Positions 52,836 through 62,337 of a stretch of 64,000 nt of DNA are shown one piece after another; position 1 is the stretch's first letter, and the number at the start of each line of letters is the position of its first letter. The DNA is from CAVPDA01 sp963702495 (lineage in GTDB: Bacteria > Pseudomonadota > Gammaproteobacteria > Burkholderiales > Rhodocyclaceae), in the NCBI GenBank assembly GCA_963702495.1, contig CAVPDA010000005.1, positions 1 to 64,000 on the forward strand, read 5' to 3'. The notes below the pieces were generated by a model that saw only the letters and a list, made by a program, of their open reading frames with translations, ran no database searches and was not told where the DNA came from. A program made the position numbers and the translations under genes.

Positions 52836-54443
52836 TCACGCGATCTGCGGCGCCGGTTTTCCCGTCAGCTCCCGCGCCAGCAGGCTGGCGTTGCGCGCCA
52901 CCATGCCATAGATGGAAAGCTGGGGATTGGCGCCGACGCTGGTCGGAAACACCGAACCGTCGAATATCGAGAGCTGCGCCAGCTGATGGTGCCGGCCGCG
53001 GCCGTCCACCACGCCGGCACGCGGGTCCGCGCTCATGCCGCAGCCGCCCATGACATGGGCGCTCACGACGCGGGTCAGAAGCGGCTTCAGGTCCAGCCCG
53101 GCGATGGCGGAACGCGCCTCGGGCCAACTGGAATAGCCGCCGCAGCGCTCGTCCACCACGAACACGCTCTTGGCGCCGGCGGCGAACTGGATTTCCGCCA
53201 TCGCCAGCAGGGCGCGCCGCGCCCCGTCCCAGAAGGGCTCGACGAGGGGATAGTCCACCACCGGTGTGCCGTCGCCGCGCAATTCGACGCGCCCGCCCTG
53301 GCTGTCGGGATGGAAGCCGTCGCGCAGCAGAGCGATCAGGGCATGGGTGTGGGAAAACTGCGCCATGAGCCGGGCGTGGGCTTGGCCGTAGCCGTGCAGG
53401 GTGGTCGAGAACAGCACGGGATGGAGCGGCGGCGCCTCGAGCTTGAAGCCGAGGGGGCCGTCGATCGGACCGAGTCCCAGGAAGTGATCCGAATATATGG
53501 TCTGCGGCGCGCCGGAGAACCCGGCGACGCGCTCCGGCATGATGGCGGCACAGACCACGGTCGGGTGGAGACACGTTCGCGCGCCGGTGCGGCCGTAGGG
53601 GTTCGGCGCGCCCGAGCGCAGCAGCACGGCGGGACTGCCGATGGCGCCCGCCGCCAGCACCACGTGCCGCGTGCGCAGCGTGACGCGGTGCGTGCCCGGC
53701 ACGATGCCGTCGGCCTCCATGGCGACGCACTCGACGCCGCGCACGCGGTCCGCTTCGATCAGCAGCGTCTGCACGCGGGCGCGGGTGAGCAGAACCGCAC
53801 CCAGCTTCAACGCCGCCGGAATGGTGCTCACCAGCATCGACTGCTTGGCGTTGGTCGGGCAGCCGGTGCCGCAATAGCCCAGGTTCCAGCAGCCATTCAC
53901 ATTGCGGCGGATGCCGGCGACCGGTATGCCGAGCTTCTCGGCGCCTCGGCGCAGGATGTCGTTGTTTTCGTTCGGCGCCACCGTCCACGGACGGATGCCG
54001 AGCCGCCGTTCCATGGTCTCGAACCAGGGATCGAGGTCCGCCGTGGTGAATTCCGCCAGTCCGTAGCGTTCCCGCCAGAACTGGAGGGTCGCCTCGGGCG
54101 TACGGAAGCTGCTGGTCCAGTTCACCGTGGTCGATCCGCCGACGCAACGTCCCTGCAGAATATTGACCGCCTTGTCCCGCGTCTTGCGGGCCGCCGACTC
54201 CTGGTAGAGCTGGGGGTAGGCGTCGGACTCGCGCATCCTGAAATCGTGCGTGCCCTTGAGCGGTCCTTCCTCGATCATCACCACCCGCAAGCCGGACTTG
54301 GCCAGAATTTCCGCCGTCACGCCGCCGCCGGCGCCGGTGCCGACGATGGCGACGTCCGCTTCGAGCGTCAGATCGCTCGCCAGGCGTGAAGCGTCGATGA
54401 CGTTCCAGCCCGCTGCGAGTCCTTCGGCGATCGGATCGCGCAT
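52836..54443 (-). CDS. GMC-family FAD-dependent alcohol oxidoreductase
   Basis: About 535 residues from the ATG at 54443. The FAD-binding loop VAIVGTGAGGGVTAE is at about 31-45, and GRCVGGSTTVNWTSSFRTP is the GMC signature. The C-terminal domain holds VSAHVMGGCGM and NPQLSIYGMVARNA, where the catalytic His/Asn pair lies. The family oxidises alcohols or sterols. The Tat-exported partner is translated just before it (10-base gap), as in gluconate-dehydrogenase-type complexes, so activity may be periplasmic or membrane-linked. An in-frame start at 54512 would overlap that partner and is rejected. Confidence 0.88.
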   Translation of the reverse strand: MRDPIAEGLAAGWNVIDASRLASDLTLEADVAIVGTGAGGGVTAEILAKSGLRVVMIEEGPLKGTHDFRMRESDAYPQLYQESAARKTRDKAVNILQGRCVGGSTTVNWTSSFRTPEATLQFWRERYGLAEFTTADLDPWFETMERRLGIRPWTVAPNENNDILRRGAEKLGIPVAGIRRNVNGCWNLGYCGTGCPTNAKQSMLVSTIPAALKLGAVLLTRARVQTLLIEADRVRGVECVAMEADGIVPGTHRVTLRTRHVVLAAGAIGSPAVLLRSGAPNPYGRTGARTCLHPTVVCAAIMPERVAGFSGAPQTIYSDHFLGLGPIDGPLGFKLEAPPLHPVLFSTTLHGYGQAHARLMAQFSHTHALIALLRDGFHPDSQGGRVELRGDGTPVVDYPLVEPFWDGARRALLAMAEIQFAAGAKSVFVVDERCGGYSSWPEARSAIAGLDLKPLLTRVVSAHVMGGCGMSADPRAGVVDGRGRHHQLAQLSIFDGSVFPTSVGANPQLSIYGMVARNASLLARELTGKPAPQIA

Positions 54444-54453
54444 GCCGATGCCC

Positions 54454-54975
54454 TCAGAAAATCTCGGGCGGACCGGGATAGTCAATCGCCGCCCATGCGG
54501 GGGGACTGCCATACCAGGCGCCGAGAACCAGATCGTGCAACGCCGCGTATCCGGTCTGCAGCAGTTGGAAGCGGGAAAAACGCCAGTGTTCGAGAAACGC
54601 CTCGATCTCGCCGCGCGTTGCGGACGACCAGGGTTCGCTCACACCCGCCACCAGCATGCGCGTCGGGGCGAAGGCCAGCAGCGCGAACAACTGCATCACC
54701 TCTTTGCGGGCGGCGGCACTCAATCCCATGATCGCCTGATCGACGCCGGCTACCACCGCCTCTACCGCAGCGTCCTGCCGGGGCGGCTCGGGCAAGGCGC
54801 CGCGCAGCAGCACCGGGGCCAGCGCGGCGACGACGGTGTGGCCTTCGGCGTCGAGTCCGTAGCCGTCACCGCTTCGCCCCGCACCGTGGTGGCGATGCCA
54901 ATACCAGGATCCGACGGCTGCCAGGGTGACGCCGCCGACCACACCCGCCTTCAGGAATTGGCGCCGGGTCACCAT
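54454..54975 (-). CDS. Tat-exported small subunit, gluconate 2-dehydrogenase subunit 3-like
   Basis: A 173-residue protein opening with a twin-arginine signal, RRQFLK (4-9), and a hydrophobic stretch (AGVVGGVTLAAVGSWYW). The mature part is helical with a conserved late 'RFSRFQLLQTGYAALHDLVL' and a GAWYGSPPAW end, typical of subunit 3 proteins. It is presumed to carry the folded GMC enzyme through the Tat pathway. It lies immediately upstream of that gene and 14 bases after the aldehyde dehydrogenase. Confidence 0.85.
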   Translation of the reverse strand: MVTRRQFLKAGVVGGVTLAAVGSWYWHRHHGAGRSGDGYGLDAEGHTVVAALAPVLLRGALPEPPRQDAAVEAVVAGVDQAIMGLSAAARKEVMQLFALLAFAPTRMLVAGVSEPWSSATRGEIEAFLEHWRFSRFQLLQTGYAALHDLVLGAWYGSPPAWAAIDYPGPPEIF

Positions 54976-54989
54976 TGGGAAAGACGTCT

Positions 54990-56426
54990 CTAGCGGATCA
55001 GAAAACGAACCAGCGCGTCGAACAGCCTGCCGTAGGGCGGATTGAACAGGCTGATGGCGTTGACGCGCGATTGAACGAACACGGCTTTCTTCTTGGAGAA
55101 GGTCTCGAACCCTTCGCGTCCGTGGTAATGCCCCATGCCGCTGTGACCGACGCCGCCGAACGGCAGGTGATCCTGGGCGATGTGGAGAATGGTGTCGTTG
55201 ATGGTCACGCCTCCGGCGATGGTTTCGCGCAGCACGCGATTGACGCGGTCGCCATCGCGCTCGAAGTAGTACAGCGCCAGGGGCCGCGGGCGTGCATTGA
55301 CGTGCGCGATCGCGTCGTCGAGCGTGGCATATTCGATGATGGGCAGCAGCGGGCCGAAGATCTCGTCCTGCATCACCTGCATGTCTTCGCGCACGCCGGT
55401 CAGGGCGAGCGGGGGGATGCGGCGCGAAACGCCGTCCGGCGCGGCGAGCGAGTTCGACAGCGGCACCACCCCGGCGCCCTTGTCGACGGCATCGTCCAGA
55501 TAACCGGACAAGCGTGCGAAATGCCGCTGGTCGATGATCGCCGTATAGTCCGGCGTCCGCGCCATGTCCGGATAGCAGCGATTCACCACGGCGCGCGCTG
55601 CATCGAGGAATGCCGCGGTCTTGCCGGCGGGCAGCAGGACGTGATCCGGCGCGATGCAGGTCTGGCCGGCGTTCATCGTCTTGCCTACGAGGATACGTTC
55701 CGCCGCATGGTCGATGGGGTAGTCGGGACCGACGATGGCAGGCGACTTGCCGCCCAGTTCGAGCGTCACCGGCGTCAGATTCTCCGCTGCGGCACGCATC
55801 ACGCTGTGCCCCACCTTGGTTGAACCGGTGAAGAGCAGATGGTTGAAAGGAAGCAGGGCGAAGGCTTGTGCCACCTTCGCATCCCCTTCCACCACGGTAA
55901 GCTCTTCAGCCGTGAAGTGGCGCGCGATGAGATCGGCGAAGAGTCGCGCCGTGCGCGGCGTGTATTCCGACATCTTCACCATCGCCCGATTGCCCGCCGC
56001 CAGGGCGGCGGCCAGCGGCGCCGCGGCCAGCAGGATCGGGTAGTTCCACGGGGCGATGATCCCGACCACGCCCAACGGCTGCAACACCACCTTGGCGCGC
56101 CCCGGCTGGAACCACAATGAAACCGGACGCTGCTCGTCGCGCATCCACCGTCCCAGGTGACGCCGCGCATGCTTGATGCTTTCGAGGCTGGGGAAGATCT
56201 CCAGCAGGCGCGTTTCATCGCGCGAACGGTGGCCGAAGTCCTGGTCGATGGCCGCGGCGAGGGCGTCGATGTTGTCGCGCAGCAGCCTTTCCAGCAGCAG
56301 CAGGCGGCGCTGGCGCTCCTGCCGCGACGGCTGCGGGTCGCGCGCGAACGCCTCACGTTGTCGTGCCAGGCTGTCGTTCAGGGTCAGGGTAGCAGCCGCC
56401 ACGGCGGCATTCTCGATCGAACCCAC
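54990..56426 (-). CDS. Aldehyde dehydrogenase, coniferyl-aldehyde type
   Basis: A 478-residue NAD(P)-dependent dehydrogenase (GTG start at 56426). Catalytic Glu223 lies in LELGGKSP and Cys257 in GQTCIAPD. PWNYP and a GSTKVG cofactor loop are present. A C-terminal hydrophobic tail (NAISLFNPPYGRLFDALVRF) resembles that of membrane-associated fatty aldehyde dehydrogenases. It heads the ALDH-Tat-GMC-lipase set on the minus strand, so it would oxidise the aldehyde the GMC enzyme makes. Substrates could be aryl or long-chain aldehydes. Confidence 0.88.
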   Translation of the reverse strand: MGSIENAAVAAATLTLNDSLARQREAFARDPQPSRQERQRRLLLLERLLRDNIDALAAAIDQDFGHRSRDETRLLEIFPSLESIKHARRHLGRWMRDEQRPVSLWFQPGRAKVVLQPLGVVGIIAPWNYPILLAAAPLAAALAAGNRAMVKMSEYTPRTARLFADLIARHFTAEELTVVEGDAKVAQAFALLPFNHLLFTGSTKVGHSVMRAAAENLTPVTLELGGKSPAIVGPDYPIDHAAERILVGKTMNAGQTCIAPDHVLLPAGKTAAFLDAARAVVNRCYPDMARTPDYTAIIDQRHFARLSGYLDDAVDKGAGVVPLSNSLAAPDGVSRRIPPLALTGVREDMQVMQDEIFGPLLPIIEYATLDDAIAHVNARPRPLALYYFERDGDRVNRVLRETIAGGVTINDTILHIAQDHLPFGGVGHSGMGHYHGREGFETFSKKKAVFVQSRVNAISLFNPPYGRLFDALVRFLIR

Positions 56427-56576
56427 GGGGCTCTCAGTCGCAAAGAAAGGAAATCATCACCCGCTTACGGGTCACCGAAGTCTAGCGGAAGGCTCCGGGA
56501 TCTATTAGGGTAATCCCTCTAAACGACCCGTAGCGGCCGGGCGATAATTCGAGGCGTTCGGCATCCGTCTTCTGCC

Positions 56577-57338
56577 ATGAGCGAATCACCCGAACCGAAT
56601 CCGGAGCATTCCGACAAGAACACCGAGGCGGCACTGCTGCGGGCGCACCTCGCCCGTGCCAAGTCGCTGCGGGAACTTGCCAAGCAGGACCCTGCCTCGG
56701 CGCAGGACCGCATGCGCCTGCGGGAATGGCAGTCGCAACGGCTCGCCCGCACCCACCGCGACCTGCTGGACAGTCAGCGCTACGGCACACCGGCTGCCTT
56801 CTTTCTCACCGACCTGTACGGCCCCAAGGATTTCAGTTCCCGGGACGAGGAACTGGAACGTATTCTGCCGATGATCGTATCGGTGCTGCCCGCGGCCGGC
56901 GTTCACACCGTCGGCCTGGCCGTGGAAGTCGACGCCCTGTCCGAGGAACTGGATGCAGCGATGGTCGGCGAGCTACGCCGCGCCGGTACCATGGACTGCA
57001 TCGACGACACGGCCTACGGCGACGCCTATCGCGCCTGCACCAGGCGATCCGCGCGCGAACGGCAGATCGCCCTGATCGGCGAGACCGGCCGCACGCTGGC
57101 ACGGCTCACCCACATGCCTTTCGTATCCCTGGCGCTCACCTTGATGCGCACGCCGGCGCACCTGGCCGGCCTGGGCGAGCTGCACGAATTCCTCGATCAC
57201 GGCTTCAGCGCCTTCAAGCACATGGGCGACCCGAGCGAATTCCTGGAACTGATCCGCAGCCGGGAAACGGCGATCATGGAACGGCTGTTCGCCGGTCACC
57301 CCGAACCGTTCGCGATCGAAGCCCAGACGCCGATTTGA
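56577..57338 (+). CDS. Conserved hypothetical protein
   Basis: A 253-residue soluble protein with no signal peptide. It is mostly helical, with a distinctive AAFFLTDLYGPKDFSSRDEE stretch at about 73-92 that I recognise as conserved in uncharacterised proteobacterial proteins, but for which I know no function. The ATG at 56577 is divergent from the aldehyde dehydrogenase across 150 bases. In that gap AGGG-TAAT-CCCT (56507-56518) is a short inverted repeat of unclear meaning. Confidence 0.65.
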   Translation: MSESPEPNPEHSDKNTEAALLRAHLARAKSLRELAKQDPASAQDRMRLREWQSQRLARTHRDLLDSQRYGTPAAFFLTDLYGPKDFSSRDEELERILPMIVSVLPAAGVHTVGLAVEVDALSEELDAAMVGELRRAGTMDCIDDTAYGDAYRACTRRSARERQIALIGETGRTLARLTHMPFVSLALTLMRTPAHLAGLGELHEFLDHGFSAFKHMGDPSEFLELIRSRETAIMERLFAGHPEPFAIEAQTPI

Positions 57339-57476
57339 CGGCGCGTCACGGCGACGCTTCCACGGTCGCCGATGACCGACATCCAAGTCGTGACAGACGG
57401 GGCTCGGTACTACACTCAATGAGTGCCGCGGCACCCGCCAGCACAACCTGCAGGTCCTTCGCACCATCAGGGATGT

Positions 57477-60400
57477 TCATTTCAGCGAGAAATCCACCCG
57501 GCTCAGCTTCGCCTTGTCCTTGTCTTTCGCGTCGTCGGCGGTGAGCTTCGGCGCCACGGTGAATACCCGTTCCTCGGGCACTTTGCCTTTGCTGACCAGG
57601 TAGTCCTTCACCGTCTGGGCCCGCTGCAGGGCCAGCGTTCGCAGATCCTCGTCGCCGGCCTGGGCATGGGTTAACATCAGTTTCTCCATCTCTTCCGGCG
57701 GCAGGTCCTTGGCCAGGCCGATCGCGTTGCGCGGTTTCGGGAATTTCTCCTGCTTGTAGGCGCGCTCCAGATACTTGGCATACTCCTCCTTGTCCACCGT
57801 GACCGAGTTGACGGACTCCGCCGCCTCGCCCTTCTTCACCTGGTCGGCCAGCTTCTGCGCCTTGACCTTACGTTCCACACCGGCCTTCTTCAGGCCTTCC
57901 GCGTCGTTCGCCGGATCGACGCGGCCGGCGATCTCCAGCTTGAGGCCGGGCCGTTCGGTGAGCGCCTTGGTCAGCGTCTCCAGCTTCTTCTCGGCCGGCT
58001 GCGTGATGGCGGTGCGTCCGTAGTCGAACTCGGCGTAGGCGAGTTCCTCGCCGCCGCCGAAGAGCGAACCGAGCAGCGCGAACGGAGCGGTCACCGCCTT
58101 CACGATGAGGTTCACGATCACCTGGATGATGATGCCGCCGACGCTGAACTTGGGATCGTCGAGCGAGCCGCCGATCGGCAGGTTGATGTCGATCACGCCG
58201 TTGCGGTCCTTGAGCAGCGACACCGCCAGCAGCACCGGCAGCTTGGTGGCGTCTGGGCTGTCGGTCTTCTCGCCGAAAGTGAGCTGGTCGAGATAGACGT
58301 TGTTCTGCGCCTCGAGCTTGCGGTTCTCGATCTTGTAGCCGAGTTTGACGGTGAGCTTGCCCTTCTCGATGGCATAGCCGGCATACTTGCCCGAATAGGG
58401 AGTGAATTGCGGCAGCTCCATGCCCTTGACGCTGGCCTGGAGGTCGAGAAAGAGATTGCCCGACAGCGGATTGACCTTGCCCAGGATTTCCAGCGGTGCA
58501 TCGCTCACCTGACCGCGCAATTCCACATCCGCGGTGGTGCCCAGATCCGACGACAGCCCCGTGACGCGGCCGCCCAGTTCCTTCATGTCGGCCGTGTAGT
58601 TCGGTTTGATGAAGAAATCGCTGAAGTTCACGTTGCCGCCCTGCAGAGTGAGCTTCTGCACCGTGATCTTGTAGTCCGGGGGTAGCGGCGGCGGAGTCAC
58701 GCTTGGCGCAGCCGCCGGCTTCGACTCCGCCGCGCCCGCGCTCGCCGCCGGCGGCGATGGCTCCGCGGCGGCCGGCGGCGCCGGTTCCGCCGCGCCGCGC
58801 TGCGCTTCGCCAGCCGCCGCTTCCGCCTCCGGCTTGCTCACGATCTGCTGCACGTTCAGCCTGCCCTCGGCACTCAGGATCAGCCGCGAATAGAAATCCG
58901 ACAAGGCCACTTCCTTGATGTCGAGCTTGAGCGGTTGCAGGCTCGACAGATTGATGCCGTCGAAGAAGAGCGACTTCCAGACCAGGAAGTCGGCCGCATT
59001 CGCCTTGTCGATCGTGTGCAGGTTGGCGATGCCGGCGTTGCCGCGGTAGGACGCCCTGATGGCGCCCTCCGCCGGCACCTCGACCGCGAGGTTGCCGCGC
59101 GCCGCCACCGCACCGCCGGTCAGGGTGATGTTCACCTTGTTCGCGAAATAGGGCTGGAAGGGCAGGATCTCGATGCCCTTGAGATCGACCGCCAACTGGG
59201 CCTTGCGCGGGTCGAGGCCGGCCACACCGGAAAGCTTCATACTGCCGCGCTTATTGACCTTGGCATCGAACGTCAGTTTCGATTGCGCGCCTTTCTGGTT
59301 GCTCAGATTCTCCACCATGGTATGGATTCCCGTGAGCGACAGGCGCGTCGGTTCGGGCAGCATGAGGTCTTCGAACAGGATGTCGTAGCCCTGGGTGGCG
59401 ACCTTGCGGATCATCACCGCCCAGGGTTCTTCCGCCTTCGCGGCGCCGGCAGCCGCGGCCGCCACCGGGAAGATCCGCGTCGCACTCAGGGTGCCATCCT
59501 TGTCGCGGGTGATGCGCAGTCTCGCGTCGCGCGTCACGACCTCGTCGATGGTGACGCTGCGGGCAGCGAGATCGACCTTGCCGCCGGTCACGCTCGCTTC
59601 GGCCAGGCGGTAGAAATCGTCCTTTTCGTTGGCATGGCGCAGGGCAACATCCTGGAGCTTCACCGCCAGGGCGTCGAGCAGGATCCTCGGCCCCTTGTCA
59701 TCGAAGGCGACATCGTAGTCCGTGGCGACGCCGAGGGTCCCGGACACCAGTTTGGCCAGCACCGCATTCGCATAATAGGAGGCGTAGTTCGGCAGTTTCA
59801 CGCCGGTCACTTCGACCTTGCCTTTCGCCGCGAGCGGCGCGATGACCAGAGTTCCGCTGTGACTGATCGCCTCGCCGGCGCCGGTCCTGAGGCTGGCCTC
59901 GACATTCGCCGCCTGATCGGCGGCGTTGCCGAGATTCTTCACCGTCACAGTCAGCGCCTCGACGTTGGTCTGGAAGGCGGGCGCGACGGCTTCGTCGGCG
60001 AAGCCGATCCTGCCATCCGTGAGCTTCACCTCCGCGACGGCGAAGCGAAACGGCGCCGCGGGCGGCTTCGCTGCGGCCGGCTGCGCCGCCTCGTCTTTCT
60101 GGGTGGCAACGGGCGCTTGTGGCAGCAGCGACAGCAGCGTCAGTTTCCCGTCCTTGCCCCGCTTCAGCCGCAGGTCCGGACCCTGCACGGCAACGCTGTT
60201 GACGGCAGCCATCCGGCCGAACACGTCGAGGGATTTCAGGCTGACCGCGAGCAGCGGCAGATTCAGCACCGGCGCGCCGTTCTTTTCCGTGATGGCAATC
60301 TGCTTGAGCGCCAGGTCACCGCGCACCGTCAGACTCGGAGTCCCCTGCTGAGGCTGCAGGAAGTGTACGGCCAGCTTGGAATCGACCTTCCCGCTGGGCA

Positions 60401-61139
60401 GTTTGAACGGCAGCGGCAGCGGCGAATAATCGACATAGCGGGTCAGATCGAAGTTCGCGAACTGGACATCGATCGAGGCCTCGCGCGTATCCTTGAACGG
60501 CTTCGCCTGACCGGTCACTGCGAACCGGCTGTCATTAATCATGGCGCTGAACGCGGGCTGGACCTCGATGTCCACGTGAGACGGCAGATTCGAGACGAAC
60601 GGCAGGCCGATGTTCAAGTCCGCGACCGTGTGGCGGGCCTTCAGCGGCCGATCTTCGAAATCGATGCGGCCCCCGCTTACCTGGATATTGTTGAGAGAGA
60701 ACCGGCTCGGTTCCTCGGACGGCGGCTGCTTGAGGATCTCCTCCACCAGATCGGTGAAGTTGTAGGTGCCATCCTCGTTGCGCACGACATGCACATAGGG
60801 ATTGGCGAGACGGATCTCCTGCAGCACGAAGCCGCCGCGAACCAGGGATTCCGCCTGCAGGTTGACGGCGAGTTCGTCGAACCGGACGGCAGTGCCGACG
60901 CTGTCGCGCTCCTTCATCTCGAAGCCCTTGACCGAGGCCGACAGCGTGTAGGGATTGATGCCGATATCCTCGATGGTCACGGGCCGGTGCAGCACCTCGC
61001 TCAGTTTCTGCTGGGCGAAATACTTGACGAGCGGCGGCGCGGCGAGAAAGCCGAGCACGCCGATCGCGGCGAAGAGGGCGACCGACCAGAGCAGGACTTT
61101 GCGGACGACGGGCTTCCTGGCGTATGCATTCACATCCAT
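57477..61139 (-). CDS. AsmA-like / DUF748 envelope protein
   Basis: About 1220 residues from the ATG at 61139. One N-terminal membrane segment (about 15-36, KVLLWSVALFAAIGVLGFLA) is followed by very long beta-rich repeats of AsmA/DUF748 type (VTIEDIGINPYTLSASVKGF is the family opening). A Pro/Ala-rich linker lies near 795-830. Members bridge the inner membrane and periplasm and are linked to lipid transport or outer-membrane assembly. The C-terminal 90 residues (LQRAQTVKDYLVSKGKVPEE) look OmpA-like. The role is inferred from the family; no partner gene is adjacent. An upstream in-frame start at 61265 is less likely. Confidence 0.85.
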   Translation of the reverse strand: MDVNAYARKPVVRKVLLWSVALFAAIGVLGFLAAPPLVKYFAQQKLSEVLHRPVTIEDIGINPYTLSASVKGFEMKERDSVGTAVRFDELAVNLQAESLVRGGFVLQEIRLANPYVHVVRNEDGTYNFTDLVEEILKQPPSEEPSRFSLNNIQVSGGRIDFEDRPLKARHTVADLNIGLPFVSNLPSHVDIEVQPAFSAMINDSRFAVTGQAKPFKDTREASIDVQFANFDLTRYVDYSPLPLPFKLPSGKVDSKLAVHFLQPQQGTPSLTVRGDLALKQIAITEKNGAPVLNLPLLAVSLKSLDVFGRMAAVNSVAVQGPDLRLKRGKDGKLTLLSLLPQAPVATQKDEAAQPAAAKPPAAPFRFAVAEVKLTDGRIGFADEAVAPAFQTNVEALTVTVKNLGNAADQAANVEASLRTGAGEAISHSGTLVIAPLAAKGKVEVTGVKLPNYASYYANAVLAKLVSGTLGVATDYDVAFDDKGPRILLDALAVKLQDVALRHANEKDDFYRLAEASVTGGKVDLAARSVTIDEVVTRDARLRITRDKDGTLSATRIFPVAAAAAGAAKAEEPWAVMIRKVATQGYDILFEDLMLPEPTRLSLTGIHTMVENLSNQKGAQSKLTFDAKVNKRGSMKLSGVAGLDPRKAQLAVDLKGIEILPFQPYFANKVNITLTGGAVAARGNLAVEVPAEGAIRASYRGNAGIANLHTIDKANAADFLVWKSLFFDGINLSSLQPLKLDIKEVALSDFYSRLILSAEGRLNVQQIVSKPEAEAAAGEAQRGAAEPAPPAAAEPSPPAASAGAAESKPAAAPSVTPPPLPPDYKITVQKLTLQGGNVNFSDFFIKPNYTADMKELGGRVTGLSSDLGTTADVELRGQVSDAPLEILGKVNPLSGNLFLDLQASVKGMELPQFTPYSGKYAGYAIEKGKLTVKLGYKIENRKLEAQNNVYLDQLTFGEKTDSPDATKLPVLLAVSLLKDRNGVIDINLPIGGSLDDPKFSVGGIIIQVIVNLIVKAVTAPFALLGSLFGGGEELAYAEFDYGRTAITQPAEKKLETLTKALTERPGLKLEIAGRVDPANDAEGLKKAGVERKVKAQKLADQVKKGEAAESVNSVTVDKEEYAKYLERAYKQEKFPKPRNAIGLAKDLPPEEMEKLMLTHAQAGDEDLRTLALQRAQTVKDYLVSKGKVPEERVFTVAPKLTADDAKDKDKAKLSRVDFSLK

Positions 61140-61327
61140 GGGTTTTCCCGAGATCGATTTGGGATCATGCGCTAGCGTGCGCACTGTATCAGCGCCGATC
61201 GACGATGTGAAATTCCCCGCCGCAACGCCGGCCAACGGCATGTTCCGCCACGATCGCGGCGGCACGCCCCCTTGATATTCGCCGCGGCGCCGCTAGACTT
61301 GGCGCAGCCCCAACCTGCTGAAAACCC

Positions 61328-61765
61328 ATGATCGCTCTGATACAACGCGTCACCCGCGCCAGCGTCACGGTCGACGGCAGTCCGGTCGGCGCCATCGAGG
61401 GCGGCATCCTGGCCCTGATCGGCATCGAGCGCGACGATACGGCGAAGAACGCCGAGCGGCTCGCGCAGCGCATTACCGGCTACCGCGTCTTCGCCGATGA
61501 CGAGGGCAGGATGAATCGCTCGGTGGCGCAAGTCGCGGGCGGCGTGCTGCTGGTGCCGCAATTCACACTGGCGGCAGACACGAAGAAAGGTGCGCGGCCC
61601 AGCTTCTCCTCTGCCGCCTCGCCCGAGCGCGCCGCGGCCTTGTTCGACGATCTCGTGGACCGCGTGCGTGCCCGCCATGATCAGGTCGCCACTGGCCGCT
61701 TCGGCGCCGAGATGTTCGTCGCCTCGGTAAATCACGGCCCGGCGACATTCTGGATCGAGGCATGA
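61328..61765 (+). CDS. dtd: D-aminoacyl-tRNA deacylase
   Basis: A 145-residue enzyme that removes D-amino acids (and glycine from tRNA-Ala) from tRNA. The opening MIALIQRVTRASVTVDG is diagnostic. The motif usually written SQFTL is PQFTL here (the catalytic Thr is kept), and the Gly-Pro motif is NHGPATF. Length is normal. Its stop overlaps an ATG (61762) that should start the next gene. Confidence 0.93.
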   Translation: MIALIQRVTRASVTVDGSPVGAIEGGILALIGIERDDTAKNAERLAQRITGYRVFADDEGRMNRSVAQVAGGVLLVPQFTLAADTKKGARPSFSSAASPERAAALFDDLVDRVRARHDQVATGRFGAEMFVASVNHGPATFWIEA

Positions 61766-62282
61766 ACATCGCCTCGCGGAGCTTGCGGCGCGCGACCTGG
61801 GGCTGCTTGCCCTGGCCTGCCTGCTGGTGGCCCTGGCTGGCTGTGCCACCAAACCTGAGATCATCGCGCCGCCCAAGGCTCCACTGGTGGTTGGGGATCG
61901 GGAGAACGGGCGCGAGGTGGTAATGTACGCTTTCAGCCTGATCGACATCGGCTACCGCTTCGGCGGCAGGAATCCGGACTCGGGCCTGGATTGCAGCGGC
62001 ATGGTGGCCTATCTCTATCAGCAGGTGACCGGCGCGCGTCTGCCCCACAACGCCGCCGCCATCGCCCGGCTGGCCCGGCCGATCGAGCGCAAATCCCTGC
62101 AGGCCGGAGATCTGGTGTTCTTCAACACCCGCAACAAGCCCTACTCTCACGTCGGCATCTATGTCGGCGACAACCGCTTCGTACACGCCCCCAGCCGCAA
62201 CGGCAAGATCGAGCTCGCCAATCTGTCGGATCGCTATTTCGACCAGCGCTTCGATTCGGCGCGTACCTTGCTGCAGGATTGA
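61762..62282 (+). pseudogene. NlpC/P60-family lipoprotein peptidase, start frame broken
   Basis: The mature part is clear: lipobox LAGC after LLALACLLVA, then NlpC/P60 with catalytic Cys in LDCSGMVAYL, His in SHVGIYV and a third polar residue in HAPS. The expected start, ATG 61762 overlapping the dtd stop (MNIASRSLRRA...), is in another frame; the change lies within about 61764-61800. The span is 3n+2, so one base is missing or two extra. Without it only a late GTG (61827) is in frame, which would lose the signal. The enzyme would cut peptidoglycan peptides. A sequencing error is possible. Confidence 0.75.
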
Positions 62283-62337
62283 CTCGCGGGAATTCGGCGC
62301 CCGCGGCACCCCCGACGACGTGCCCGTTCTACCCGGC

